DNA from: Verrucomicrobiaceae bacterium | Lineage (GTDB): Bacteria; Verrucomicrobiota; Verrucomicrobiia; Verrucomicrobiales; Akkermansiaceae | Direction of reading: 5' to 3' | Length of the DNA stretch: 43,392 bases | Assembly (NCBI GenBank): GCA_027486655.1 | Contig: JAIXOR010000066.1 | Location: 1-43,392, forward strand | Part shown: piece after piece, positions 36,992 to 43,392 of the stretch | How the letters are laid out: the number at the start of each line of letters is the position of its first letter | How positions within the stretch are numbered: position 1 is the stretch's first letter | Translations under genes and position numbers: made by a program | The notes under the pieces: generated by a model | Told to the model about the DNA's origin: nothing | Database searches by the model: none | The model's input: only the letters and a program-made list of their open reading frames with translations

Positions 36992-38260
36992 ATGCCCGCC
37001 GCCGATCCACCGCCAGACTGGGACGCCATCGTCATCGGTGGCGGCCCTGCCGGATCGTCCGCGGCCACCACCCTGGCCCGCTCCGGAAAACGCGTGCTCG
37101 TGCTTGAAAAAGCGCGCTTTCCCCGCTTCCACATCGGCGAGTCCCTGCTGCCCTACAACCGCCGCGTCTTCGACCAACTCGGCGTCTGGCCGAAGATCGC
37201 CGCCGCCGGATTCATGGTGAAACGCGGCGCCCAGTTCTGGATGGGCGACGCCTCCCGCCACACCCGGCTCGATTTCTCCAAAGGCTCCTTCACCGAGTTT
37301 CCCGAATCCATCCAGGTCGAACGCGCCACCTTCGATCAGATCCTCCTCGATCACGCCCGCTCCTGCGGCGCACAGGTCCTTGAGGAAACCCTCGCCCTCG
37401 ACCACCAGGTGGATGCCACCGGCGTCACCGTGCGCCACCGCGGACCCGATGGCCTGGAGCACTCCTCCCGCGCCGCCTTCCTCATCGATGCCAGCGGCCT
37501 CTCCAACCACACCGCAAACCTCGCCGACCTGCGCGATGACTACCCCGGCCATCGCAAGATCGCCCTCTTCGCCCACTTCTCCGGCGTGGACATGCCCGCC
37601 GGCGAGGAACACGGAGACATCCTCATCGTCCGCCGCGAACAATCGTGGTTCTGGCTCATCCCCCTCGCCGATGACAAAACCAGCGTCGGCCTCGTGCTCG
37701 ATCTCCAGGACTTCAAAAACCTCCGCATGAAGCCCGAGCAGGTCTTCGAGGAAGCCGTGCGATCCACCCCCGCCGTCGCCATGCGCTTCTCCCGCGCCGA
37801 ACCGCTCCACGCTCCCCGCGTGACCGTCGATTTCTCCTACCGCAACCGCTCTCTCGTCTCCCCGCGCGTCGTCCGCGTGGGCGATGCCGCCGGCTTCATT
37901 GATCCCATCTTCTCCAGCGGCGTCATGCTCGCCATGTCAAGCGGCGTGGACGGCGCACTCGCCGCCGCCCGCGCCATCGATGCCGGTCAACCGATGACCC
38001 GCGCCCTCCGCCGCTACGAGAAAAACACCTGGCGCGACGTCGGCCTCTACTGGCGCTTCATCCGCCGCTTCTATCAACTCCACTTCGCCCAGCTCTTCTT
38101 CCAGCCGGTCAACAAACACCGCATGGTCTGCGCCATCCAGTCCGTCCTCGCCGGCCGCTCACGCCCGCCCCTCGCCGTCCGCTGGCGCCTCCACGCCTTC
38201 TTCCTCCTCGTCCGCCTCCAGAAACACCTCCCCGTCGTCGAACGCATCCGCATCGGTTAG
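36992..38260 (+). CDS. flavin-dependent halogenase-like / FAD oxidoreductase (second, divergent)
   Basis: 422 residues from the ATG at 36992, 102 bases from the divergent start at 36889. FAD motif AIVIGGGPAGSSAATTLAR (12-30), FPRFHIGESLLP (43-54), the candidate active-site Lys77 in FMVKRGAQF, W-x-W-x-I-P as WFWLIP (219-224), and RVGDAAGFIDPIFSSGV. All are hallmarks of the tryptophan-halogenase superfamily, closest to the group acting on carrier-bound or phenolic substrates. No NRPS or PKS genes are in the window to name a partner. The stop TAG is part of a GGTTAGATCAACC sequence that recurs at 42005 in the repeat zone. Confidence 0.85.
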   Translation: MPAADPPPDWDAIVIGGGPAGSSAATTLARSGKRVLVLEKARFPRFHIGESLLPYNRRVFDQLGVWPKIAAAGFMVKRGAQFWMGDASRHTRLDFSKGSFTEFPESIQVERATFDQILLDHARSCGAQVLEETLALDHQVDATGVTVRHRGPDGLEHSSRAAFLIDASGLSNHTANLADLRDDYPGHRKIALFAHFSGVDMPAGEEHGDILIVRREQSWFWLIPLADDKTSVGLVLDLQDFKNLRMKPEQVFEEAVRSTPAVAMRFSRAEPLHAPRVTVDFSYRNRSLVSPRVVRVGDAAGFIDPIFSSGVMLAMSSGVDGALAAARAIDAGQPMTRALRRYEKNTWRDVGLYWRFIRRFYQLHFAQLFFQPVNKHRMVCAIQSVLAGRSRPPLAVRWRLHAFFLLVRLQKHLPVVERIRIG

Positions 38261-38295
38261 ATCAACCCCCAGTCATCCCCAGGGTAGCGCAGTCC

Positions 38296-38334
38296 CCAGG
38301 TAGCGCCCTTTCGCCGAAAGGGCAAGCGAATGAA
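38296..38334. repeat. REP-like hairpin, copy 1
   Basis: The palindrome GCCCTTTCG-C-CGAAAGGGC is set in a conserved frame: GGTAGC before it and AAGCGAATGAAC after it. Copies 2 and 3 are at 42099-42140 and 42333-42373. It is preceded by a partial duplicate (AGGGTAGCGC). Confidence 0.75.
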
Positions 38335-38440
38335 CCGCGAAGCCCCAAGCCGCTGCTCCGCCCACCGGCCCCTCCAGCGGACGCGCCTTCACCCGCCATG
38401 CTCTCTGAAATCTCTCTAGGTTCCGCCCTGTCCGTTTGAA

Positions 38441-38540
38441 GCCCTGAAAACAATCCCAATGGCAGGGACCGACCTCCGGGCGGTCCGTGAGAATGAGTGG
38501 CGAGTGGAAGATCATGAATCGATGATATCTCATGACCGGT
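38441..38540. repeat. dispersed repeat, copy A
   Basis: About 100 bases shared with 41337-41496 and 42158-42334, including CAGGGACCGACCTCCGGGCG and GAATGAGTGGCGAGTGGAAG. The core GGACCG...CGGTCC can fold. This copy is shorter and stops matching after CTCATGACCGG. Confidence 0.8.
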
Positions 38541-38869
38541 GTCGCTCACGCTCAACTCACCGGACCCTTGCGCCGAATGGTCCTTACCTAGCTTTGGAAG
38601 GATGAGCACTGCCGCCTGCGGACTGCCTCTGGCCCTGGTCGATCAGGGAGCCATGTGATCGGGTTGGAAGGGAGACTCAAGTGGGGATCTTTCGCAATTT
38701 TCAACTCGGCAGGTGCAGGTCATCTCCTTATTTTCCCCGCCGTGAATACCGGAATTCATTTGTCCAGACCCATCCATTGTTCCTCTCGCTGGGGAATCGT
38801 GGCATGCGCTTGAGGCGTTCAAGGCCTGGACGGGTGACATTCCGGACAATCATCCCTCATTCCCTCCCC

Positions 38870-41119
38870 ATGCGATCCTATCCGATGAAAACCATGCTTC
38901 AGCCCCTCAGGTTCCTTCTTTTCTTCGTCTCCACCTGCCTCGTTCTCCACGCCAATCCACTGGAATCGGAGTGGAACTGTGAAGGGTTCATTTCGAGGGG
39001 CAACAGCGAGGAGGCCTCTCCGGTGACACGCATCCAAGGCACGGTGAAGTTCACGGAAAGCGAGATTCAGTTCAGCACCAATGCCGGTGACTTCAAACGA
39101 AGAGCCTCGATGGGTCCACTTGAGTTTGAGAGGAAGATTCAAAAGGATATTCGCATGAATGGGTTCGTCATCGAGAATGCATTGTTTGCAAAAATCAAGG
39201 CCAAGCTGACTCAAGTGGACGAGGAGACTTGGATTCTCAGTTATGGAAAGACCGACTACAGGACCATCAAGGACGGTCTCTTCATCGGGACGAGCCTTCT
39301 CGACAGGTATGAATGGATTGGGGTGGTCCTGACCAAGAGATCGGTTTCTTCCGTGCTGCATTCTTTTGATGATCCGAATCTCTGGTTGGACGTGTTCAAG
39401 GGGGAATCGATCGAAATGGAGGATTCGACCTATGAAAAACACATCCGCTTTGAGACGGACTCCCAGCGGATCGGAATTGAGCAGGAAAGTGGACTCTTCT
39501 ATTTGGTCGGGGACGACGATCGCCTGCCCTTGGAGCAGGGTGAGAAACTCCGGAACCTATCCTTCGACGAGAAAGATGAAAACCGGGAACTCATCCTCAC
39601 CAACCCTTGGATCGGCACAAAGCCAGATGGATCGAAGGAAGTCATCGGCACGACCGAGCATTGGGTAAGGTCATTCTCCGATCATGTGAGCATGGTGCAT
39701 CTGGGGGCGGGACGCGTATTCTGGTTCCAAGCATTCAACGAACTGGGCGATACGATTCATAAGGACACCGAGGAGAATCCAGCCGGACCAACACTGAGCT
39801 ATGTCTTTTCAAGCGAAATGGAGTGCGGTGTGCTCAGCAGCCGAAATGCGGCCGTGGTTCCGGAGATCCAGTTCGCCCAGGCTGCGCTTGCGAAGTCCGA
39901 TGACACCGCCTCATCGACCGTATTGCGGGGTAAAGTCACGATCATCCGCAATGGCGAGGAGTTTCCTCTTCGGGTTGGAGATTGGGTGAAGGAGGGGGAC
40001 ATTGTCAGAACCGGGGAGAAATCCTTCGTCAAGTTCATCTTCATCGACAAGTCGCAGATGAATATTGGCCCTGAAAGTGAAATGAAGATCGAGAAATTCA
40101 CCGGCAAGGAATCGGGAATCTATGAACTCATCAAAGGCTATATACGATCTCAGGTCACCAAGGATTACATGCAGATACAGGAGACAAACAAGACCAAGCT
40201 TTTTATCAAAACGAAAAACGCGGTAATGGGTGTTCGTGGCACGGAATTTGACGTCCGCTACACGGTCAAGGAGGATGTGGGAACCACGAAGATCCAGATG
40301 TATGAAGGCGCTGTCGAAGTGATGGACGCGAACGATGGCAAGCCCACCTTGGTGCAAGACACACAAAGGATCTCGATTGCAGGACCCGCGGAACGTGATC
40401 TGCCCACCGGGCCCGAGATTGTGGTTCTGGGGCGCAGAGGGGAGTATCTCATCGACGGGACTTCCAAGCAGAAATTCCGTCCGGTGACAGAGGGAGGATC
40501 AGGACGTCTGAGTTTCCAGATTCGAAATGTGGGTCCTGCGGTTCTCGCCGACCTCCAAGCCTCGATCGAAGGGGTGCATGCGGAGGATTTCCAGATCGTG
40601 CGTCACCCGGCCAGGGCCATTCCAGGAGGCAATGAGGATCGTCTGGTGGTGGAGTTTCGCCCAACGACCAAAGGGCTTCGGACTGCACGGCTCAAGATCC
40701 GCAGTTCCGATAAGGACGAGGACCCCTTCGTGGTCGGTCTCTCCGGGGAATGCATCTCGACGGGTCCTTCTCTTGTCGTCGAGTGGCCCAGGGGATCGAG
40801 CATCACTTCTGGCAGCTCCCGGAAATTCGGCTCCGTCGCGGTGGGTGACCGTGGAGCGGCAAAGACGGTATTGTTGCGGAGCACAGGCACAAAACCGCTC
40901 GAAGGAGTCCGGGCCCTGCTCTCGGGAGAGAACAAGGACGATTTTACAGTCACCACAGCTCCCGCCTCCATGGCGCCGGGAGAGTCCGCCTCTCTCAAGG
41001 TATCCTTCAGGCCGAAGGACGGTGGTAGGCGATCGGCGTTTCTTGAGATATCAAGCAACGATCCCACCACACCCCTGTTCAAGATACAGCTTCAAGGAGA
41101 AGGCCTGGAATCGGATTGA
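38870..41119 (+). CDS. exported FecR-domain protein with two ASH-type (choice-of-anchor D) domains
   Basis: About 749 residues. The ATG at 38870 and the ATG at 38885 both lead into the signal peptide (MKTMLQPLRFLLFFVSTCLVLHA). Residues about 25-345 are unrecognised. A FecR domain follows at about 349-486: GKVTIIRNGEEFPLRVGDWV, a DIVRTGEKSFVKF segment, AVMGVRGTEFDVRYT, YEGAVEVMD. Then two ASH/SPD-2/Hydin-type beta-sandwich repeats, about 517-627 (LSFQIRNVGPAVLADLQASI ... VVEFRPTTKG) and 629-747 (GDRGAAKTVLLRSTGTKPLE ... KVSFRPKDGG). No transmembrane sensor segment and no sigma factor neighbour are seen, so this is not the classical FecR anti-sigma arrangement; an envelope structural or binding role is more likely. 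It is flanked on both sides by repeats. Confidence 0.85.
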   Translation: MRSYPMKTMLQPLRFLLFFVSTCLVLHANPLESEWNCEGFISRGNSEEASPVTRIQGTVKFTESEIQFSTNAGDFKRRASMGPLEFERKIQKDIRMNGFVIENALFAKIKAKLTQVDEETWILSYGKTDYRTIKDGLFIGTSLLDRYEWIGVVLTKRSVSSVLHSFDDPNLWLDVFKGESIEMEDSTYEKHIRFETDSQRIGIEQESGLFYLVGDDDRLPLEQGEKLRNLSFDEKDENRELILTNPWIGTKPDGSKEVIGTTEHWVRSFSDHVSMVHLGAGRVFWFQAFNELGDTIHKDTEENPAGPTLSYVFSSEMECGVLSSRNAAVVPEIQFAQAALAKSDDTASSTVLRGKVTIIRNGEEFPLRVGDWVKEGDIVRTGEKSFVKFIFIDKSQMNIGPESEMKIEKFTGKESGIYELIKGYIRSQVTKDYMQIQETNKTKLFIKTKNAVMGVRGTEFDVRYTVKEDVGTTKIQMYEGAVEVMDANDGKPTLVQDTQRISIAGPAERDLPTGPEIVVLGRRGEYLIDGTSKQKFRPVTEGGSGRLSFQIRNVGPAVLADLQASIEGVHAEDFQIVRHPARAIPGGNEDRLVVEFRPTTKGLRTARLKIRSSDKDEDPFVVGLSGECISTGPSLVVEWPRGSSITSGSSRKFGSVAVGDRGAAKTVLLRSTGTKPLEGVRALLSGENKDDFTVTTAPASMAPGESASLKVSFRPKDGGRRSAFLEISSNDPTTPLFKIQLQGEGLESD

Positions 41120-41453
41120 AGGATCCTGCACGTGACATGAATGCTCAGGTCGAACGTCTTCCCCTACGTGAACGGCGGCCTGTTCGGTTCCACCGGGCGC
41201 GCTGACGTCCTCGTCGGCAACGCGAATGAGAAAGCCAAAGATGGGGTCGTATACGGCTCTCCTTTGACACCTCATTCTCAAGCCAAGGAGGACCTTGCCG
41301 CTCCCGGGGCCTGCGCTTCCAACATCCCATCTGCACGATGTCCACTTGGAGGACGGGCATTGGTAACCACAATCCCGATGGCAGGGACCGACCTCCGGGC
41401 GGTCCATGAGAATGAGTGGCGAGTGGAAGACGATGAATCGCTGATACAACTTC
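41120..41453. other. repeat-rich spacer after the FecR gene
   Basis: Holds a methylase-like remnant (41153-41188) and most of repeat copy B (41337-41496). No intact gene is seen. The plus-strand frame starting at 41141 runs through repeat DNA and antisense of the DUF3293 gene and is not considered a gene. Confidence 0.55.
41153..41188 (+). pseudogene. possible remnant of a type IIG/Eco57I-like DNA methyltransferase gene
   Basis: Twelve codons read NVFPYVNGGLFG, in frame with an ATG at 41141. P-Y-(V/L)-N-G-G-L-F is a characteristic segment of large restriction-modification methyltransferases. The frame loses resemblance right after it and enters repeat DNA. The match is short, so chance is possible. 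Confidence 0.35.
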
Positions 41454-41496
41454 TCATGACCGCTGGTCCCCCGACGCAAGCACCCGGTTCTCCATC
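41337..41496. repeat. dispersed repeat, copy B
   Basis: Shares GATGTCCACTTGGAGGACGG and GGCATTGGTAACCAC with copy C, then lacks the 16 bases found in C before the common AATCCC(G/A)ATGGCAGGGACC core. It runs into the 3' end of the DUF3293 gene, whose stop and last 13 codons are inside the homologous segment. Confidence 0.8.
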
Positions 41497-41864
41497 GCAT
41501 CCAAAAACTCGCGGCTGCCGTTGCGGCAATTCACCAGGTCGATCCCGCCACCGTGAAAATGAAACATCGCGTCCTGCCGGAACTCCCGGCCGATCCGAAG
41601 CGCGGTGGCCTCGTCACAACTCACTCCCCAACCCGGCTCCGCATGCGATCCATCCGGAGACCGACCGGTCACCCGGAAGAACTCCGGACCGAGTGAGGCA
41701 AGCTCCTCGCGAAGCCGCCGATCCGCCGCCTCGTTGACGTCGGCATCCGCCCCACAACCATCCGGATTGAAGGCCGTGATCACCCAGAAATCCGACGGCC
41801 GATCCCCGCCAGGAATCTCAAACACGGCCTCTCGGTAGGCGGGATGCAACGGTTTTTCCATCAT
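41454..41864 (-). CDS. DUF3293 domain protein
   Basis: 136 residues from the ATG at 41862-41864 (MMEKPLHPAYREAVFEIPGG); a TTG start further upstream is possible. Family features are DFWVITAFNPDG, NEAADRRLREEL, SPDGSHAEPGWGV and FRQDAMFHFHGGG, close to the C-terminus. DUF3293 proteins are small, cytoplasmic and of unknown function. The last 13 codons and the stop are duplicated with only synonymous changes at 42291-42332. Confidence 0.88.
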   Translation of the reverse strand: MMEKPLHPAYREAVFEIPGGDRPSDFWVITAFNPDGCGADADVNEAADRRLREELASLGPEFFRVTGRSPDGSHAEPGWGVSCDEATALRIGREFRQDAMFHFHGGGIDLVNCRNGSREFLDAMENRVLASGDQRS

Positions 41865-41972
41865 GCGCCGGAACTCTGGCAGGTAGGGCAACGCTTGTCA
41901 GCGAGGAATCGGTCTTGCCATGCCAAACCCGCTCCCGATTCCACCCTGACCATTAGGAAGACGGGCACTGCC

Positions 41973-42083
41973 AACCACGAAAAACACGAAGACTCACGAA
42001 AAGCGGTTAGATCAACCTCCCATACGGATGGCTCCCAGTTCCCGTATCCAAGTCTTTCGTGTCATTTCGTGCCTTTCGTGGTT
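41973..42083. repeat. inverted repeat of CACGAA boxes
   Basis: The left arm 41973-42003 carries three CACGAA boxes about 10 bases apart (starting AACCACGAAAAACACGAA). The right arm 42053-42083 is its degenerate reverse complement, with three TTCGTG boxes ending TTTCGTGGTT. The 49-base centre contains GGTTAGATCAACC, also found at 38255. A further weak copy of the right arm is at 42545-42578. Confidence 0.7.
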
Positions 42084-42098
42084 CTCCATCTCCCATGT

Positions 42099-42140
42099 CC
42101 CAGGGTAGCGCCCTTTCGCCGAAAGGGCACGCGGATGAAC
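42099..42140. repeat. REP-like hairpin, copy 2
   Basis: The same GCCCTTTCG-C-CGAAAGGGC palindrome as copy 1, with flanks CAGGGTAGC and ACGCGGATGAAC. It lies 18 bases before repeat copy C. Confidence 0.75.
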
Positions 42141-42157
42141 TGCTTCCCGTTCCAGCA

Positions 42158-42334
42158 GATGTCCACTTGGAGGACGGGCATTGGTAACCACTGAATGCCC
42201 TGAAAACAATCCCAATGGCAGGGACCGACCTCCGGGCGGTCCGTGAGAATGAGTGGCGAGTGGAAGACGATGAATCGCTGCTACAACTTCTCATGACCGC
42301 TGATCCCCGGAAGCAAGCACCCGGTTCTCCATCC
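42158..42334. repeat. dispersed repeat, copy C
   Basis: The longest copy (about 177 bases), colinear with copy B apart from a 16-base stretch (TGAATGCCCTGAAAAC, mostly shared with copy A). It is flanked on both sides by REP-like hairpins. Confidence 0.8.
42291..42332 (-). pseudogene. 14-codon remnant of the 3' end of a DUF3293 gene
   Basis: The minus strand reads MENRVLASGDQRS and stop, identical in protein sequence to the end of the gene at 41454. Three bases differ (GCT/GCG, TCC/TCG, GAT/GAC), all at third positions. Upstream of the ATG the similarity ends at a REP-like hairpin. Confidence 0.6.
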
Positions 42335-42373
42335 AAGGTGGCGCCGTTTCGATGAAACGGCACGCGGATGAAA
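42333..42373. repeat. REP-like hairpin, copy 3 (variant stem)
   Basis: GCCGTTTC-GAT-GAAACGGC replaces the stem of copies 1 and 2, with paired changes in both arms, while the flanks (AAGGTGGC before, ACGCGGATGAAAC after) are conserved. Confidence 0.75.
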
Positions 42374-42715
42374 CGAGAACGATCCGCCCGACCCACGCCC
42401 AAAGGTCCCTCCCCAGACCACACGATCTCCCGCCATCCGCCATCACCCTCGCACTCCAAAACCTTCAACATCCTCTCCGTATCCTCCGCCTGCCCGGCAC
42501 AACTCATCTTCCAAGTCAGTGGTTCAAGCCCCTCCAATTTCTGACCTTTCGTTCCGTCTCGTGGATTTCGCGGTTTGATTCCAGAATACCTCGCCTAGTA
42601 AACGCTGCTCGTCCGCAACCCATGTTCGAATCATGGGATTTGGCGACGTATTGCTGCTTAATCTCTTGCCATTCCGGGTTGACCCTGAGAATGGATAGAA
42701 CCTGGTAGCAGAAAA

Positions 42716-43201
42716 ATGAAAGTTCCCGTTGCAATGCTTGCGCTTTCGATCGTCTACGCAAGTGGATGCAGCCAAAAGAATACGCGAGGGCTGACACTCA
42801 GTACAGCGATGGCGATCGAATCCGCTGTGATCAATTTTCTTACCGAGTATGGATCCATGCCACATCGTGGCACAACCGATACAACCATATTGACGAACAC
42901 TGACACAGATCTCCTACCAATCCTACTGGGAATGGAAAATCACATGAACAAGAGATCGATCAAGTTGATAAATGTCAAGGAAGCCAAGGAAAATCGAAAT
43001 GGCCTGGTTTACTCAAAAGATGGCCGTCGTGTGGTTGGCCTCTTCGATGAGTGGGGAAGCGCCTACAATGTGCGCATGGATCTCAATTTCGACCACAAGA
43101 TCGCTGTGCGCGGCAAGATACTGAATGATCGGCGGGTTGCTGTCTGGAGCAATGGACCTGACCGCCAGTCTGGAACCAAGGATGACGTGGAAACTTGGTG
43201 A
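42716..43201 (+). CDS. lipoprotein with pseudopilin (GspG-like) globular domain
   Basis: 161 residues, ATG at 42716. The N-terminus MKVPVAMLALSIVYASGCSQ looks like a lipoprotein signal with Cys18, not a prepilin leader. The rest resembles the soluble part of verrucomicrobial GspG-like pseudopilins: TAMAIESAVINFLTEYGSMP, LLPILLGME, SIKLINVKEAKENRNGLVYS, VGLFDEWGSAYNV and the C-terminal VWSNGPD...DDVETW. The hydrophobic F-T-L-I-E-L helix of pilins is absent. Base composition is more AT-rich than most of the window. The stop overlaps a GTG start of the next frame (GTGA at 43198-43201). Confidence 0.75.
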   Translation: MKVPVAMLALSIVYASGCSQKNTRGLTLSTAMAIESAVINFLTEYGSMPHRGTTDTTILTNTDTDLLPILLGMENHMNKRSIKLINVKEAKENRNGLVYSKDGRRVVGLFDEWGSAYNVRMDLNFDHKIAVRGKILNDRRVAVWSNGPDRQSGTKDDVETW

Positions 43202-43392
43202 ATGGGGTAAAATACACCTTTCAACATTCTCCGTTCCTCTGCGACCGACAAACCCTCGCCAACTGGAACACCTCCACGCCCGACACCGCCAAGACCTACT
43301 GGGCCAACGGCTTGCTGAAATCCATCGACAACGGCATCTCAAAAAGCGATTATGCGTATAACAACCGCAACCTCTTGACCTCGGAAACTCAA
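43198..43392 (+). CDS. partial gene running off the right edge (unrecognised)
   Basis: An open frame starts at GTG 43198, overlapping the TGA of the upstream gene as GTGA, and stays open for 65 codons to the window end. It includes FQHSPFLCDRQTLANWNTS, TYWANGLLKSIDNGISKS and YNNRNLL. Codon use and composition are protein-like. An in-frame stop at 43183-43185 excludes a much longer N-terminus. I do not recognise the family; a large exported or pilus-associated protein is a guess based on the neighbour only. Confidence 0.55.
   Translation, partial: MNGVKYTFQHSPFLCDRQTLANWNTSTPDTAKTYWANGLLKSIDNGISKSDYAYNNRNLLTSETQ

Larger units (their letters stand above)
38261..38869. other. 609-base gene-free stretch with dispersed repeats
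   Basis: Contains a REP-like hairpin (38296-38334) and copy A of the dispersed repeat (38441-38540). The remainder, including 38541-38869, has no recognisable gene; short frames there translate repeat DNA. The right end presumably holds the promoter of the FecR-domain gene, but no clear consensus is seen. Confidence 0.6.
41865..42715. other. gene-free mosaic of repeats (about 850 bases)
   Basis: From left to right: a GAAGACGGGCACTG fragment related to the dispersed repeat (41957), CACGAA-box inverted repeat (41973-42083), REP-like hairpin 2, repeat copy C with a gene-end remnant, REP-like hairpin 3, then 42374-42715, which holds one degenerate CACGAA-type block (42545-42578) and otherwise nothing I recognise. 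No open frame here is convincing. Confidence 0.6.

Noticed and set aside
36890..37810. 307-residue N-terminal extension of the minus-strand halogenase-like gene
   Set aside because: The extension is antisense to the divergent halogenase-like gene, whose motifs are clear. The FAD motif right after the ATG at 36889 marks the true start.
42007..42537. 176-codon minus-strand frame through the repeat zone
   Set aside because: It translates REP-like and dispersed-repeat DNA in one frame; other copies are read in other frames.
42613..42635. tRNA T-arm-like stem CCCATG-TTCGAAT-CATGGG
   Set aside because: No matching acceptor, D or anticodon arms, and no CCA end could be placed. It might be an attachment-site remnant, but support is too thin.

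Overview
The window looks like chromosomal DNA from a GC-rich Verrucomicrobiota bacterium, probably near Luteolibacter/Haloferula/Verrucomicrobiaceae. This is inferred from gene content: a PEP-CTERM protein, secreted proteins with the W-x-(L/V/I)-E-S-S 'verrucomicrobial' tail module, a prepilin of the H-x9-DG type, GH99/WbsX-like proteins and a DUF3500 protein. There is no rRNA, no complete tRNA, no CRISPR array and no intact transposase. All product names come from motif reading; no database search was run.

Layout. 0-9.5 kb: possible edge gene, AAA+/DUF4143 ATPase whose GTG start sits in a long inverted repeat, a rhamnogalacturonan-acetylesterase-like SGNH hydrolase, a divergent alpha/beta hydrolase, leuS, and a SWIM/SNF2 helicase. 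9.5-25.6 kb: glycan-utilisation island. On the minus strand it holds a prepilin-like protein, a GH32/43-type beta-propeller protein and a GPH-type sugar symporter. A GH78 rhamnosidase-like gene is divergent from the symporter. Then follows a tight minus-strand run: AraC regulator, a pair of paralogous secreted proteins (one PEP-CTERM), two GH99-like proteins and a GH116-like enzyme with an inserted beta-sandwich. Rhamnose-containing pectin or a similar heteroglycan is the most economical substrate guess (CE12-like esterase plus GH78), but this is inference.

26.2-31 kb: a secreted multidomain protein that I read as a bacterial expansin, followed by a GspF/GspE (PilC/PilB) pair. 31-35.3 kb: asparagine synthetase B translationally overlapped with a glycosyltransferase (surface polysaccharide type), and a secreted DUF3500 protein. 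35.3-38.3 kb: two divergent flavin-dependent halogenase-like genes. 38.3-43.4 kb: a repeat-rich, low-gene-density zone with REP-like hairpins, three copies of a dispersed repeat, CACGAA-box inverted repeats and short gene remnants, around a FecR/ASH-domain exported protein and a DUF3293 gene. It ends in a lipoprotein carrying a pseudopilin-like domain, whose stop overlaps the start of a gene that runs off the window.

The strongest leads are: the expansin with conserved aromatic platform but altered second acidic residue; the pentamer GTTAG/CTAAC, which recurs across the window and appears to account for most rare Leu and Arg codons; the mosaic repeat zone with compensatory hairpins and a 14-codon remnant carrying only synonymous changes; and the pilin domain re-housed on a lipoprotein.
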